Under the pieces are notes generated by a model. The model saw only the letters and a list, made by a program, of their open reading frames with translations, was not told the DNA's origin and searched no databases. From PoT sp049331405 (GTDB lineage Bacteria; Planctomycetota; Planctomycetia; Isosphaerales; Isosphaeraceae): a stretch of DNA of 64,000 nucleotides. Where the stretch lies: the NCBI RefSeq assembly GCF_049331405.1, contig NZ_CP186274.1, positions 2,108,001 through 2,172,000 of the forward strand, written 5' to 3'. Positions 54,207 to 63,148 of this stretch are shown one piece after another; within the stretch, counting starts at the first letter, position 1; the number at the start of each line of letters is the position of its first letter. Made by a program: the position numbers and the translations under genes.

Positions 54207-56792
54207 TTATTTGGGCGTTCCGGGTGCGGCCGGTGCGGCGGTCCCAGGAGCAGCAGCTGGAGCGGGAGTGGCCCCGGGTGCCCCGGGTGCGGCCTTGCCC
54301 GGAGTCGCCGCCGCGCCGCCGGCCCCAGGCATGGCGGAGACCGCACCCTGGAAGGCCTTCGTCAGGTCGTCCGACTGCTTGGTCGAGGCCTTCTCCAGGG
54401 CCTTCTCGACATCCGCCTCCTTGGTGGCGGCGGGCGAGTCGCCGTCCGCCTTGGCGGACTCTTTCAACTTCGCGGCCATATCATCGAGCCACTTCTTCTT
54501 CTCCTCCTCATCCTTCGGAGCTTCCTCGGCGCTGAGGGGCTGCCAGATGAACTGGATGAGGAAGTCGGTCCGGGAATGGGTCACCATGTTCTTGGTGAGG
54601 TCATTCTTGCCCATGCCGGGCATCATCCCCATGCCCATCATGCCCTCGCCCATCATCCCGGCCATGCCCATGGGTCCGCCCATCATGCCGGCGCGGCCCA
54701 TCGGACCACCCATCCCGCCCATCTCTCCGGCGCGGCCGCCCCCTTGCTTCCGCATCATGTCCATCATCCCGGCCATCGGGCCCATGCCTTCGCCGCCCCC
54801 TTCCGCACCCGCGGGGGCCGTGGCGCGATCGAGCAGCGGGACGGTCTTGCTGGCGAGGCCGTTGGTGACGCTCCCCTTCTGGTTGCTCCAGGAGGTGTCG
54901 ATCGAGATCCAGCCGAGGGTGACGTTCCTGATGCCGTAGAGGCGCATCTCGGGGGTCTGCAGCTTGGGCAGGACCTTGTTTGTCAGATAGCCATATGGCC
55001 CGTAAGCAATCTTGGGAGCCCTGGGATCTTGGATCGCCTTCTTCAGCTCCTCGGCGTTAGGCCGGGGATTGTAGTGGTGGCCGACGACCTGGATGATCCA
55101 GCCCTCGCCCTTGGGCTTTTCATCGCGGTCATACTTGAGCATCAGGTCCTTCGCGATCGCGCTCGGGCCCGTCGAATCCTCGGTGCTGAACCACTCGGCA
55201 TCCACGTCGGCCCGCCAGACCGGCTTGATCGCGTCGATGTGGACGCGGAGCTTGTCGAGGATCGGCTGATTCTCGGGCTTGCTGGGGTCGAGGTTGTATT
55301 CCTTGACCGGGTCGGGCAGGTTGGCGTTGAGCGTCTTGAGGAAGGTCGGCCACTTGGCGCGGTCGGTCGCCCCGGCGACCAGCGACTTGCCCTGGTCATA
55401 GGTCTTGGTCCACTCCCCCTTGGCGGCATCGAACTCGTTCTTGTACTGGGTGCCGAGCTTGGTCGCCGAGGTGGCCGAGGAGACCGCGTTGGCAAACTGC
55501 GTGGTGTTGACCTTGGCCAGCACCCGGTAGTCGCCCAGGAAGAGGGCCGAGAACCCGAGCATCAGGAGCGCCGAGGCCGCGAGGGCCCAGGGCTTCTTGG
55601 CGCGGATCAGGCGGACCTGCTCGATCTCGGGGGGCAGCAGGTTCGTGTAGACCCCGCTCTTGCCCAGCCCCTGCACGGCGAGGCCGTAGGCGACGCCGAA
55701 CGACGGCAGGTTCTCCTGGAACTGCGGCGCCAACTTGACGTCGTCGCCGACCATCCGGTGGAAGTTCTCGAGCTTCTCGATCTCGTGGCTGAGATTCTGC
55801 TGGAGGAACTTCTGGAGGCCGGGCAGCTTGAACCCGTTGCCGAGGCCGACGACCTTGATGATCTTCGCGTTGCGGTTCACGCTCGAGTAGAAGCCGATCG
55901 AGCGGTTGACCTCGCTGGCGAAGTCGTTGAAGACCCCGCGCATCGCGGTGAAGATCGACCTGGGGTCCGGCGCCTTGGTGGCGTTGCGCTTGAGGTGCTC
56001 GGCCTTGGCGAAGGTGAGCTTCAGCTCCTTCGTCAGGGCGCGGGTGAAGTGGTTGCCGCCGATCGGCACGTTGCGCTGCCAGATCCGGATGCCATCGGTG
56101 ATGATCAGGTCGGTGTTATCGGCACCGATGTCGATCAGGACGACCGAGCCCTTTTCGCCCTTGGCCGGGGCCTTCGCCTGGCCTGCGTCGGTGTCGGCAT
56201 CGGCGACACCTTCACCGACGGGCGCGGGCGGGCCTTCCTTGAGCTGATCGAAAGTGATGTAGTTATAAAGGGCGATCGGGCCCATCTGCACGATGTCGAC
56301 CTCGATCCCCGCCACGCGGAAGGGATGGATGGCGCGGTTGATCTGATCGCGCTTCATCGCGAACAGGCCGACCTCCGCCATCGCGAAGTCGTCGTCGCCC
56401 TCCTCCTCATCCTCCTCGCCGATCTGCTGGTAGGCCCAGACGACCTCTTCGAGGGCGAACGGGATCTGCTGCCGCGCCTCGAACTTGACGATGTCCGGGA
56501 TCCGCTTCTTCTCGACCGGCGGGAGCTTGATGAACTTCACCAGGCCGGCCTGGCCCGGCACCGCGATCGCCACCTTGCAACCCTTGAGCTCGTTGCGCTC
56601 GAGGAAGGTTTCGAGGGCCTCGCGGACCAGTTGCTCGGGATCGGCATCCGGCTGGCTGAGGATCTTGGGATATTCGATGTAGTCGAAGGCTTCGGCCACG
56701 ACCTGGTCGGGCGTGTCGCCCGGCAGGAGCTTCAGAGCCTTGACGGCGGCTTGGCCAACGTCGAGTGCCCACACGGGCTGGATCTTCGCCAT
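54207..56792 (-). CDS. Type IV pilus PilM-PilN fusion protein, Met/Gly-rich
   Basis: An 861-residue protein. Residues 1-about 375 are an actin-like PilM domain: WALDVGQAAVKALKL (phosphate-1 loop), AIAVPGQ, VLIDIGADNTDLII and VVGLGNGFKLPGL. They are followed by YTNLLPPEIEQVR (near 380), the NLLP motif at the start of PilN, and a transmembrane helix (about 401-419). PilN-type extracytoplasmic sequence follows, interrupted at about 668-731 by a Met/Gly-rich stretch (MGPMGMAGMMG-like), and a Pro/Ala-rich tail. In other bacteria PilM and PilN are separate, PilM binding the short cytoplasmic tail of PilN. Fusing them fixes that contact. First gene of the pilus-like operon. Confidence 0.9.
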   Translation of the reverse strand: MAKIQPVWALDVGQAAVKALKLLPGDTPDQVVAEAFDYIEYPKILSQPDADPEQLVREALETFLERNELKGCKVAIAVPGQAGLVKFIKLPPVEKKRIPDIVKFEARQQIPFALEEVVWAYQQIGEEDEEEGDDDFAMAEVGLFAMKRDQINRAIHPFRVAGIEVDIVQMGPIALYNYITFDQLKEGPPAPVGEGVADADTDAGQAKAPAKGEKGSVVLIDIGADNTDLIITDGIRIWQRNVPIGGNHFTRALTKELKLTFAKAEHLKRNATKAPDPRSIFTAMRGVFNDFASEVNRSIGFYSSVNRNAKIIKVVGLGNGFKLPGLQKFLQQNLSHEIEKLENFHRMVGDDVKLAPQFQENLPSFGVAYGLAVQGLGKSGVYTNLLPPEIEQVRLIRAKKPWALAASALLMLGFSALFLGDYRVLAKVNTTQFANAVSSATSATKLGTQYKNEFDAAKGEWTKTYDQGKSLVAGATDRAKWPTFLKTLNANLPDPVKEYNLDPSKPENQPILDKLRVHIDAIKPVWRADVDAEWFSTEDSTGPSAIAKDLMLKYDRDEKPKGEGWIIQVVGHHYNPRPNAEELKKAIQDPRAPKIAYGPYGYLTNKVLPKLQTPEMRLYGIRNVTLGWISIDTSWSNQKGSVTNGLASKTVPLLDRATAPAGAEGGGEGMGPMAGMMDMMRKQGGGRAGEMGGMGGPMGRAGMMGGPMGMAGMMGEGMMGMGMMPGMGKNDLTKNMVTHSRTDFLIQFIWQPLSAEEAPKDEEEKKKWLDDMAAKLKESAKADGDSPAATKEADVEKALEKASTKQSDDLTKAFQGAVSAMPGAGGAAATPGKAAPGAPGATPAPAAAPGTAAPAAPGTPK

Positions 56793-57551
56793 GCGGTCAG
56801 TCTCCCGAGGCGCCCAAGAGGTAGCAGCGCCCTGTCGCCGTGAATCTCATCTCATCGAACGTAGCGGTATGCGGAGCGATTTCTGCCAACTATCGGAGCA
56901 TTTGCGGTCGAAAGCCCGGCCCGAGCAGAACGCCGGGCCTCTCAGATCGGAAGTCGAATCACGCTAGCACAGCGACCGATTCTGAGTCAACGCGACGGGA
57001 CGTCCCTCCCGCCGACGTCGCCGAACGGCGTAAGGGTCGGGGCGGGAGGAGGATCCACGATTGTGTTGAGATTCCGAATCTTCTCAAACTATTCGACGTT
57101 GCAGGTCCCGGAAAAGTTCCGCCGGCCGGATGAATTCCCGACTCGACGCCTCTCATCCGGGATTTCTTGCCCGTCCCGAGTTCTTGGCCAGATCGTTGAA
57201 GTTTAACACACGGCCCTGGGCGAGGCGCGGATTACCTCGAGACGGGGGCTCGCCCGCCTGGTGCCGGTCGAAACGCGCTTGACGATTGCGGCCCCTCGAC
57301 GGCATCTTTAGTACTCGCCCGTCCCCGGCCGCTGCTCGCCCTCCCCGTTCATTAGACATGGGCAATACGGCGAAACCTGCGGAATCGGACGGTCGCGAAG
57401 TCGACGAGGCATGGAGGATTATCCCCATTCTTGACTGCTGAGCGGCCTGTGACGACTCCGGCCCCAGCCACGACGGGCGCCAGGGATGCAAAACCGGTTG
57501 ACGTTCGTTATCATGTCAACTGGGAATTACTCATGAAGGAGGTGATTATCG
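56793..57551. other. Intergenic region upstream of the pilus-like operon
   Basis: 759 bp between divergent genes. It contains an inverted repeat GTTGAC-N12-GTCAAC (57497-57520) about 30 bp before the small gene at 57552. The promoter of the PilM-PilN gene must be at its left side. No gene seen; short frames lack support. Confidence 0.45.
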
Positions 57552-57773
57552 ATGGCCTTTGACACGGAACGAGCCGCCTACAACGCGAACCTGGACGAAC
57601 TCCTGGCCCACGAGGGGAAGTTCGTCGTCATCCGCGGCGAGACGATCGCCGGCACCCGCGACACTTACGAACAGGTGATTGAGCTGGGCTATGAGCGTTT
57701 CGGCGCCGTCCCTTTCCTGGTGAAGAAGATCCGCCCCACCGAAGAACGGGCCTTCGCGACCGGCATGGCTTGA
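57552..57773 (+). CDS. Small DUF5678-like protein
   Basis: A 73-residue protein: YNANLDELLAHEGKFVVIRGETIAGTRDTYEQVIELGYERFG followed by VPFLVKKI. This fits the DUF5678 pattern (xLL..hxGKxVxIxg..v.G..dTyxeAlxxGyxrFG...FLVkqI). Function unknown; such proteins resemble toxin-antitoxin or signalling partners but no partner gene is adjacent. A strong ribosome-binding site (AAGGAGGTGAT) precedes the ATG. Confidence 0.75.
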   Translation: MAFDTERAAYNANLDELLAHEGKFVVIRGETIAGTRDTYEQVIELGYERFGAVPFLVKKIRPTEERAFATGMA

Positions 57774-58206
57774 TCGAAACCGGCCATCCCACGATCAGCG
57801 TCCGCGAACGGCTAGAGTGTTTGCCACAGAACGCTTGGCTTGACACGTTGGCATGATTGCTTGTCACTACGCCGAAGGAGTGACGGCCTGGCAACATGCG
57901 CATGAGCTTCGAAGCGGAGGCTCTTTGCGGTTGAATCTCGAACGATTGTAAACCACAAAGAAATGTCGAAATGCTAACAGGCCGATCCGACGGCGCCCTC
58001 GCCGTCGGGGCGGGCCACCCGGGCCCGGCGACGCGGCGCAGGCCGCACGCCGGGCGCCCCATCCGGGTCCCGAGGCGTGGGTTCCTATTCCTCCTGCGCG
58101 ACGGCCAGTCCCCCTTGTCAATAATTGGGCATGGGGCTAAGTTGAGCGAGTCGGTTGGCGTCAACCCACCCTGTCGGATTCTCGTATCCAACGGTCCCTG
58201 CGCCTT
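57774..58206. other. Intergenic region, no gene seen
   Basis: 433 bp between the small gene and the glycan module. The right part is GC-rich, the left part lower. No hairpin with a T-run and no promoter pattern that I would defend. Confidence 0.4.
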
Positions 58207-59292
58207 ATGCTTACGAGTTCCGGTCGGTCTTCGGGCCTCGCGACGAGCGTCCGGGGGGCGATCCTCAGAACGGCCAAGCTCCGTTCCGATAAGCGAATCA
58301 TCCTCTTTGCCAAGCTGGCCATCGGCCTGCTCGTGCTCCTGACCGTGAGCCGGCACGCCGCCAAGACCTGGCAGGATATGCGCGCGAGTGGCGGCACGAT
58401 CCGGGTCGATCCGAAATGGATTGCCCTGGGCATCCTCCTGTATATCGCCGGCCTGTTTGTCTACGGGATCTACTTCTGGCGGGTCCTGCGCGACAGCCCG
58501 ACGCCGGTCGGCGTCCTGCCGGCCATGCGGGCCTATGCGATCAGCCACCTCGGCAAGTACATGCCGGGGAAGGCCCTGGTGGTCGTGATGCGAGTGGGGC
58601 TCGTCGTCCCGTATCGAGCCGGGACCGTGACCGCCGCCTTCGCCACGCTTTATGAAACCTTGGTGATGATGGCATCGGGCGGCCTGATCGCCGCCGTCGG
58701 ATTCATCGTCGCGCCCACCGAACCCTGGCGGAACCTCTACGGGGCGGACTTCGAGGCCGCCTTACGCGGGGCCTGGCCGATGCTGCTGTCGGCCGGACTC
58801 GGGGTCGCGTTGCTGGGGGTGGTCTTGCCCCCCATCTTCCCGAGGATCTCGAGGATGATCAGCGCCCCGCTTCGAGGGGTCGACGCCTCCGCCTTCCCAC
58901 GGATGTCGAATCGGCTCCTGCTCTCCGGGATCGGCTGGTCGTCGCTCGGGTGGTGCCTGCTCGGTCTGAGCCAGGTCGCCGTCGTCTGGGCGGTCTCCCC
59001 GGCGGGGATCGCGGCCGAGCGGTGGCCGATGGTAATCGGCAGCGTCGCCCTGGCGACCGTCGCCGGGTTCGTCGTCGCCGTGCTCCCGGGAGGGCTCGGC
59101 GTGCGCGAGGGTGTCCTGATGGCGACCCTCGCGCCGGCCGTCGGGAAAGACACTGCGGTCCTCGCCGCTCTCATGCTGAGGCTGACCTGGGTCGCCGGCG
59201 AATGCCTCGCGGCGTTGGTCCTCTATTTCGTCCGCCCCCCCGTCCCGTCCTTGCCCATGTCCTTGCCCTTGCCCGAGGCCCCCGCGTCATGA
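58207..59292 (+). CDS. Lysylphosphatidylglycerol synthase-type (UPF0104) membrane protein
   Basis: A 361-residue protein with about eight hydrophobic helices. HLGKYMPGKALVVVMR near residue 117 and the VLPGGLGVREG block near 297 are the signatures of the LPG-synthase transmembrane domain (UPF0104/flippase-like). Proteins with only this domain are thought to move lipid-linked substrates across the membrane. Its stop overlaps the ATG of the following GT2 gene (ATGA). ATG start at 58207; no strong ribosome-binding site. Confidence 0.86.
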   Translation: MLTSSGRSSGLATSVRGAILRTAKLRSDKRIILFAKLAIGLLVLLTVSRHAAKTWQDMRASGGTIRVDPKWIALGILLYIAGLFVYGIYFWRVLRDSPTPVGVLPAMRAYAISHLGKYMPGKALVVVMRVGLVVPYRAGTVTAAFATLYETLVMMASGGLIAAVGFIVAPTEPWRNLYGADFEAALRGAWPMLLSAGLGVALLGVVLPPIFPRISRMISAPLRGVDASAFPRMSNRLLLSGIGWSSLGWCLLGLSQVAVVWAVSPAGIAAERWPMVIGSVALATVAGFVVAVLPGGLGVREGVLMATLAPAVGKDTAVLAALMLRLTWVAGECLAALVLYFVRPPVPSLPMSLPLPEAPAS

Positions 59293-60260
59293 TCAGCGTC
59301 GTCGTGCCGGTTCGTAACGAGCAAGAGAGCCTGGCCACGCTCCATTCCGAGCTCGCCGCCGTCGCGTCGGATCGCGGGTTCGCCGAGGCCGAATGGATCT
59401 TCATCGACGATGGGAGCACCGACGGCTCCTGGCGAGAGATCCGGAGGCTCGCCGAACACGACAGCCGCGTCCGCGCCATCAAGTTCCGGCGCAACTTCGG
59501 CAAGGCCGCCGCCCTGACCGCGGGGTTTCAGGCCGCCCGGGGCGAGATCGTCTTCACCCTCGACGGCGACCTTCAGGACGACCCCAAGGAGATGCCTCGC
59601 TTCCTCGAACGCCTCGACGAAGGCTACGACCTCGTCAGCGGCTGGAAGCGGACCCGCCACGACCCCTGGCACAAGGTCTTCCCCAGCCGGGTCTTCAACG
59701 CGATGGTCAGCGCAGTGACCGGCTGCAAGCTCCACGACCACAACTGCGGCTACAAGGCCTACCGCCGCGACGTGACCCACGAGGTCCGGATCTACGGCGA
59801 GTTGCACCGGTTCGTGCCGGCCCTGGCCCATGCCCGAGGGTTCCGCGTCGCCGAGATCGAGGTCCACCACCGGGCTCGCCGCTTCGGATACTCGAAGTAT
59901 GGCGTGGCGAGATTCCTAAAAGGATTCCTCGACCTCCTCAGCACCCGGTTCCTCACCGTCTATTCGCAACGCCCTGCCCACATCCTGGGGGGCCTGGGGC
60001 TTGGGCTTTCGGTCCTGGGCAAGCTCGGTCTGCTCGCCGTGGTCTTGAAATGGCTCATCGGCGGGATGACGATGGGGACGCTCGCGTTCCTGGTCTTCTC
60101 CTCGATGCTGGTCGTCGTGGGGGTCCAGATCTTCTGCGCGGGCCTCCTTGCCGAGTTGACCACCTCCTACCTGCTCCGGCCCCGCGAGACGTTCAGCGTC
60201 TCCGAACGGATCGAAGTTGACGGCCTGCTCCCCGTCGAGAACCTGGAGACGAGTGAATGA
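59289..60260 (+). CDS. Family 2 glycosyltransferase (polyprenyl-phosphate sugar synthase type)
   Basis: A 323-residue GT2: ISVVVPVRNEQESL at the start, FIDDGSTDGSW (DDG), LDGDLQDDP (metal-binding) and CGYKAYRR, with two C-terminal transmembrane segments (about 235-260 and 270-295). It resembles the GtrB/Dpm1-like GT2 at 38269 but is more divergent from it in the middle. It is coupled to both neighbours by ATGA overlaps. The donor sugar cannot be read from the sequence. The joint product of this module is likely a lipid-linked sugar. Confidence 0.88.
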   Translation: MISVVVPVRNEQESLATLHSELAAVASDRGFAEAEWIFIDDGSTDGSWREIRRLAEHDSRVRAIKFRRNFGKAAALTAGFQAARGEIVFTLDGDLQDDPKEMPRFLERLDEGYDLVSGWKRTRHDPWHKVFPSRVFNAMVSAVTGCKLHDHNCGYKAYRRDVTHEVRIYGELHRFVPALAHARGFRVAEIEVHHRARRFGYSKYGVARFLKGFLDLLSTRFLTVYSQRPAHILGGLGLGLSVLGKLGLLAVVLKWLIGGMTMGTLAFLVFSSMLVVVGVQIFCAGLLAELTTSYLLRPRETFSVSERIEVDGLLPVENLETSE

Positions 60261-61774
60261 CGACCGATCCGATCGCGAACGAACCGAGGCCGGGACGTTC
60301 GCAGGCCCGCCAGTTCTTCGCCCTGATCGTCATCGGTGCGGCAACCGCGCAAACGCTCGGCCTCACCCTGAAGCTCCAGACCCAGATCGGCGCCAACGAC
60401 ATCTCGCGCTGGGCGACCGTCTGGAGCCTCCTCGAACGCGGCACCTACGCGATCGACGACTGCCCCTGGCAGGAGAAGACCCAGGACAAGGTCAAGAAAC
60501 CGAACAAGCTCAGCGCCCCGCCGGCCGGCGCCGATCCCGTCCGCAAGTTCGAGTACGCGATCGCCCCCAAGTCCTGGCGGGAAGGGGAGGTGGTCGAGCA
60601 CTTCTACTCGAGCAAGCCGCCGCTCCTCCCCACGATGATCGCCGGGGTCCTCTATCCCTTCCGCAAGCTCACGGGCGTGCCGCTGGAACGGAACATCCCG
60701 CAGGAGCGACTGCCTCGCTACGTGCAGAAGCCCGGGGTCGAGAAACCCGTCCTCGAGACGCCCAAGGAGCCGGTCAACTGGCCGGTCTACGTCCTCTATT
60801 TCAAGCCGATCGTGGTACTGCTGAACGTGGTGCCGCTCTGGCTGGTCCTGCTCGGCTACGCCAGGTTCCTCGACCGCCACGCACCCAATGACTGGGCCTG
60901 GTTCCTGAGCCTGGCGGGTGCAGCCTGGGGCACGCTCCTCATCGTCTTCGACCCGACACTGAATAATCACACGATCGCCGCCTCGTGCGCCTTCTTCACC
61001 CTGGCCGGGTTCATCCGGATCTGGGACGAGGGAGAGAGTTCGTCGCGGGGCTTGTTCGCCCTCACCGGGTTCTTCGCCGCCTTCACGGCCTGCAACGAAC
61101 TGCCGGCGGCGCTCTTCGGGATCATCCTCTTCCTGATGCTGCTGGTGCGCTTCCCGAAGCCGACGCTCCAGGCCTTCGTGCCGGCGGCGATCGTCCCCTG
61201 TGCGGCGTTCCTGGTCACGCAGTTCCTGGCGTTCGGCCAGTTCAAGCCCGTCTACGAGGAGTTCGGCACCAAGAGCTACCAGTACGAGGGTAGCTACTGG
61301 AACACGCCGCTCGAGATGGACTGGTTCAACGTCCATCCCGAGTCGCACGCCACGTATCTCTTCCACATGACGTTCGGCCACCACGGCGTCTTCTCGCTGA
61401 CGCCGATCTTCCTCTTCTCGATCTATGGTGCCTTCAGGCTGCTCTGGCGTCCCCAGAAGCTGCGTGGGCTCGCCTGGATCACGATCATCCTCACCGTCGC
61501 GATGCTCGCCTTCTACACCTGGAACCCGAAGGCCCGCAACTACGGCGGCTCGACCCAGGGCCTGCGCTGGCTCTTCTGGCTGATCCCGTTCTGGCTCTTC
61601 TTCCTGCCCAAGGGGGTCGAGGCCGGCCAGACCCGGAAATGGGTCCGCTCCGCATCACTCGTCGCCCTGATGGTCTCCGTGATGACCGTCGGCTACGGCC
61701 TGCGGATGCCCTGGAGCCACCCCTGGCTGCTCGACGCCATGGAACACCTCAACCTCTACCTGCTCAAGCGCTGA
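60257..61774 (+). CDS. Polytopic membrane protein, possible lipid-sugar glycosyltransferase (GT39/GT-C-like)
   Basis: A 505-residue protein with about ten transmembrane helices. An extracytoplasmic loop after the first helix (about residues 45-110) contains acidic and aromatic residues, as in GT-C enzymes that use polyprenyl-phosphate sugars (for example mannosyltransferases). I see no exact DxD/DE motif at the usual place, so the family is not certain. It is the third gene of a coupled trio (ATGA overlap with the GT2), and using the lipid-linked sugar made by that GT2 is the natural model. Target protein or lipid unknown. Confidence 0.68.
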   Translation: MTTDPIANEPRPGRSQARQFFALIVIGAATAQTLGLTLKLQTQIGANDISRWATVWSLLERGTYAIDDCPWQEKTQDKVKKPNKLSAPPAGADPVRKFEYAIAPKSWREGEVVEHFYSSKPPLLPTMIAGVLYPFRKLTGVPLERNIPQERLPRYVQKPGVEKPVLETPKEPVNWPVYVLYFKPIVVLLNVVPLWLVLLGYARFLDRHAPNDWAWFLSLAGAAWGTLLIVFDPTLNNHTIAASCAFFTLAGFIRIWDEGESSSRGLFALTGFFAAFTACNELPAALFGIILFLMLLVRFPKPTLQAFVPAAIVPCAAFLVTQFLAFGQFKPVYEEFGTKSYQYEGSYWNTPLEMDWFNVHPESHATYLFHMTFGHHGVFSLTPIFLFSIYGAFRLLWRPQKLRGLAWITIILTVAMLAFYTWNPKARNYGGSTQGLRWLFWLIPFWLFFLPKGVEAGQTRKWVRSASLVALMVSVMTVGYGLRMPWSHPWLLDAMEHLNLYLLKR

Positions 61775-61804
61775 GCCCCGAGGTTCGATCCTATCCTCGC
61801 CTGA

Positions 61805-61835
61805 GACCGTCCCCCACCCCCACGCGGGGACGGTC
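61805..61835 (+). terminator. Hairpin downstream of the glycan module
   Basis: GACCGTCCCC pairs with GGGGACGGTC (10 bp, 11-nt loop), 31 bp beyond the stop at 61774. There is no T-run; weak terminator. Confidence 0.45.
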
Positions 61836-61894
61836 GCGGCGCGTCCCATGCCTTCGCATCGGGTCGCGAGCGAGAAGGGTGATTCGAAAAGCAA

Positions 61895-61932
61895 AAGGCA
61901 GCGAAGGCGTGGGTCATCGCCTTCGCTGCCTT
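61895..61932. terminator. Strong 15-bp hairpin
   Basis: AAGGCAGCGAAGGCG (61895-61909) pairs perfectly with CGCCTTCGCTGCCTT (61918-61932), 8-nt loop. A TTGCTTTTC run follows on the minus strand, so it could stop transcripts entering from the right as well as the glycan module from the left. Confidence 0.6.
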
Positions 61933-61972
61933 GTGTCGACTGACTCGAGGTCGAGTGGAAGAGGGAAGTGAT

Positions 61973-62023
61973 CGGAGAACATCTGCCCGGCGTGTGGGTC
62001 AGCACCCGGACAGATATTCTCCG
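61973..62023 (-). ncRNA. 18-bp hairpin, possible structured RNA element
   Basis: CGGAGAACATCTGCCCGG (61973-61990) pairs with CCGGACAGATATTCTCCG (62006-62023). Two C:A mismatches exist in a plus-strand RNA, but a minus-strand RNA has only G:U at these places, so the helix fits a minus-strand transcript. Loop 15 nt. Function unknown. Confidence 0.4.
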
Positions 62024-62273
62024 ACGTGTGGCGAGAGTATGGAAGGTAATCGGAGGTGATGAGGGCGGGGCGAGTCAGCGGTGAGAATCGAGTGAATTTT
62101 CCTAAGTTTGATCGCCTGATCTCATTATCGTGCGAGACTTTGAATCACGCGTGTCGAAACGAAGAAATTCGGATATAGGGAGCAAATTTCGAGAAATTTC
62201 AAAAAGTCTTCACCGAGGCCTTGCAGAGGCATCATCGGAGCGATAGTATCAAGATCTCTCTTACGGAAAGGAA

Positions 62274-62390
62274 CTCCCGGCCGGTCTCGTCTGACCGGGA
62301 GCTCCCATAACCTAGGGCTTCTTCAAGCCCGGTTTCCGCATTTGTAGGAAGGGAGAGTGGGAGGGGTCGTGCGAGGCTACCCACTCTCCC
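62274..62390. ncRNA. Cluster of three hairpins, possible non-coding RNA
   Basis: Three stems in a row: CTCCCGG...CCGGGAG (62274-62301), GGGCTT-CTTC-AAGCCC (62315-62330) and GGGAGAGTGGG...CCCACTCTCCC (62351-62390, 11-bp perfect). They lie in a long gene-free region. I cannot assign a family or a strand; they may be a small RNA or transcript ends. Confidence 0.35.
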
Positions 62391-63074
62391 CTTGGCGGTT
62401 AGAAAGTTCAACGCGAGGCTGAACTTACCGTCGCCAGTAGGGTGGTTCGTTAGTGTTCACATAAGGCACTGGAAAGTTTCTTGTCCCAAGGAAGCTTTTC
62501 GGTGTTTCCCATCATCGTTGGTTCTTGTCGTCGTTCGTCTCGACGCCAAGAGTAAAAGGCAAGTGCAGTGCCAGAACGCACCACAATTTGCCAGCTTTCC
62601 CGATCGATCCAATTTAAGTCCTATCCAAGCCTCGAGTTCCGGAAGAATATTTTTTCCCCGGCCTCACCAACTCCCCTGTCACATTCGTATGCATACCTTC
62701 GCGGCTATCGACATCTCGACCAAAATCTAAGCACCCTCGGCCCAGCGATCGTGCAACGGGTTCGGGCACGTCACCTCAGGGTCCAATTGGCTCGCGATTG
62801 AGCCATGCCCTCATCGCATCAAGGACGGTTCGACCTCGGCCACTCAGCCTGGTGGCATGCTGACAACATCACTGCATGATGGATTTAGGTTCGCGGTATT
62901 AGTGCCTGCGCGGGGATTCCGGGATGAGTTGAGATTGTCGAGATGAGAGGACAAATCCCGCGGCAAACTCCGGGGCCTGATCTCGAGTCCTTCGATCGAG
63001 AACGATATATCAACGACACGGCAGCACATTTTTATCAAATATCGAATGTCTGCCTGCGACTTCGAAATGAAGGA

Positions 63075-63114
63075 GGCCGTCCGCCCCATGCGAAACAGCG
63101 TGGGGAGGACGGCC
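63075..63114 (-). terminator. Terminator hairpin of the hydroxypyruvate-isomerase-like gene
   Basis: GGCCGTCCGCCCCA (63075-63088) pairs with TGGGGAGGACGGCC (63101-63114) with one mismatch, 12-nt loop. CCTTCATTTCG follows on the minus strand. It lies 35 bp beyond the stop at 63149. Confidence 0.65.
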
Positions 63115-63148
63115 GCTCAGATGTCACGACCTCGATAGTCGTTGAGGC

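Larger units (their letters stand above)
61775..63074. other. Long intergenic region with several perfect hairpins
   Basis: About 1.3 kb with no convincing protein-coding gene. It contains the hairpins listed separately at 61805-61835, 61895-61932, 61973-62023 and 62274-62390. GC falls in 62100-63060. Open frames here (for example 62392-62730) have no ribosome-binding site. Confidence 0.5.

Noticed and set aside
54040..54346. In-frame extension of the PilO-like gene upstream of the ATG at 54040.
   Set aside because: It overlaps the end of the PilM-PilN gene, has no ribosome-binding site, and the predicted cytoplasmic tip and membrane helix start directly at the ATG.
54114..56843. Open frame of about 910 codons on the plus strand opposite PilM-PilN.
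   Set aside because: Antisense shadow of the PilM-PilN gene with biased composition and no recognisable domain.
57839..57866. TTGACA followed by TGGCATGATTGC, considered as a sigma-70 or sigma-54 promoter.
   Set aside because: No acceptable -10 at 17 bp, and the GG-GC spacing is 7 instead of the 10 required for sigma-54.
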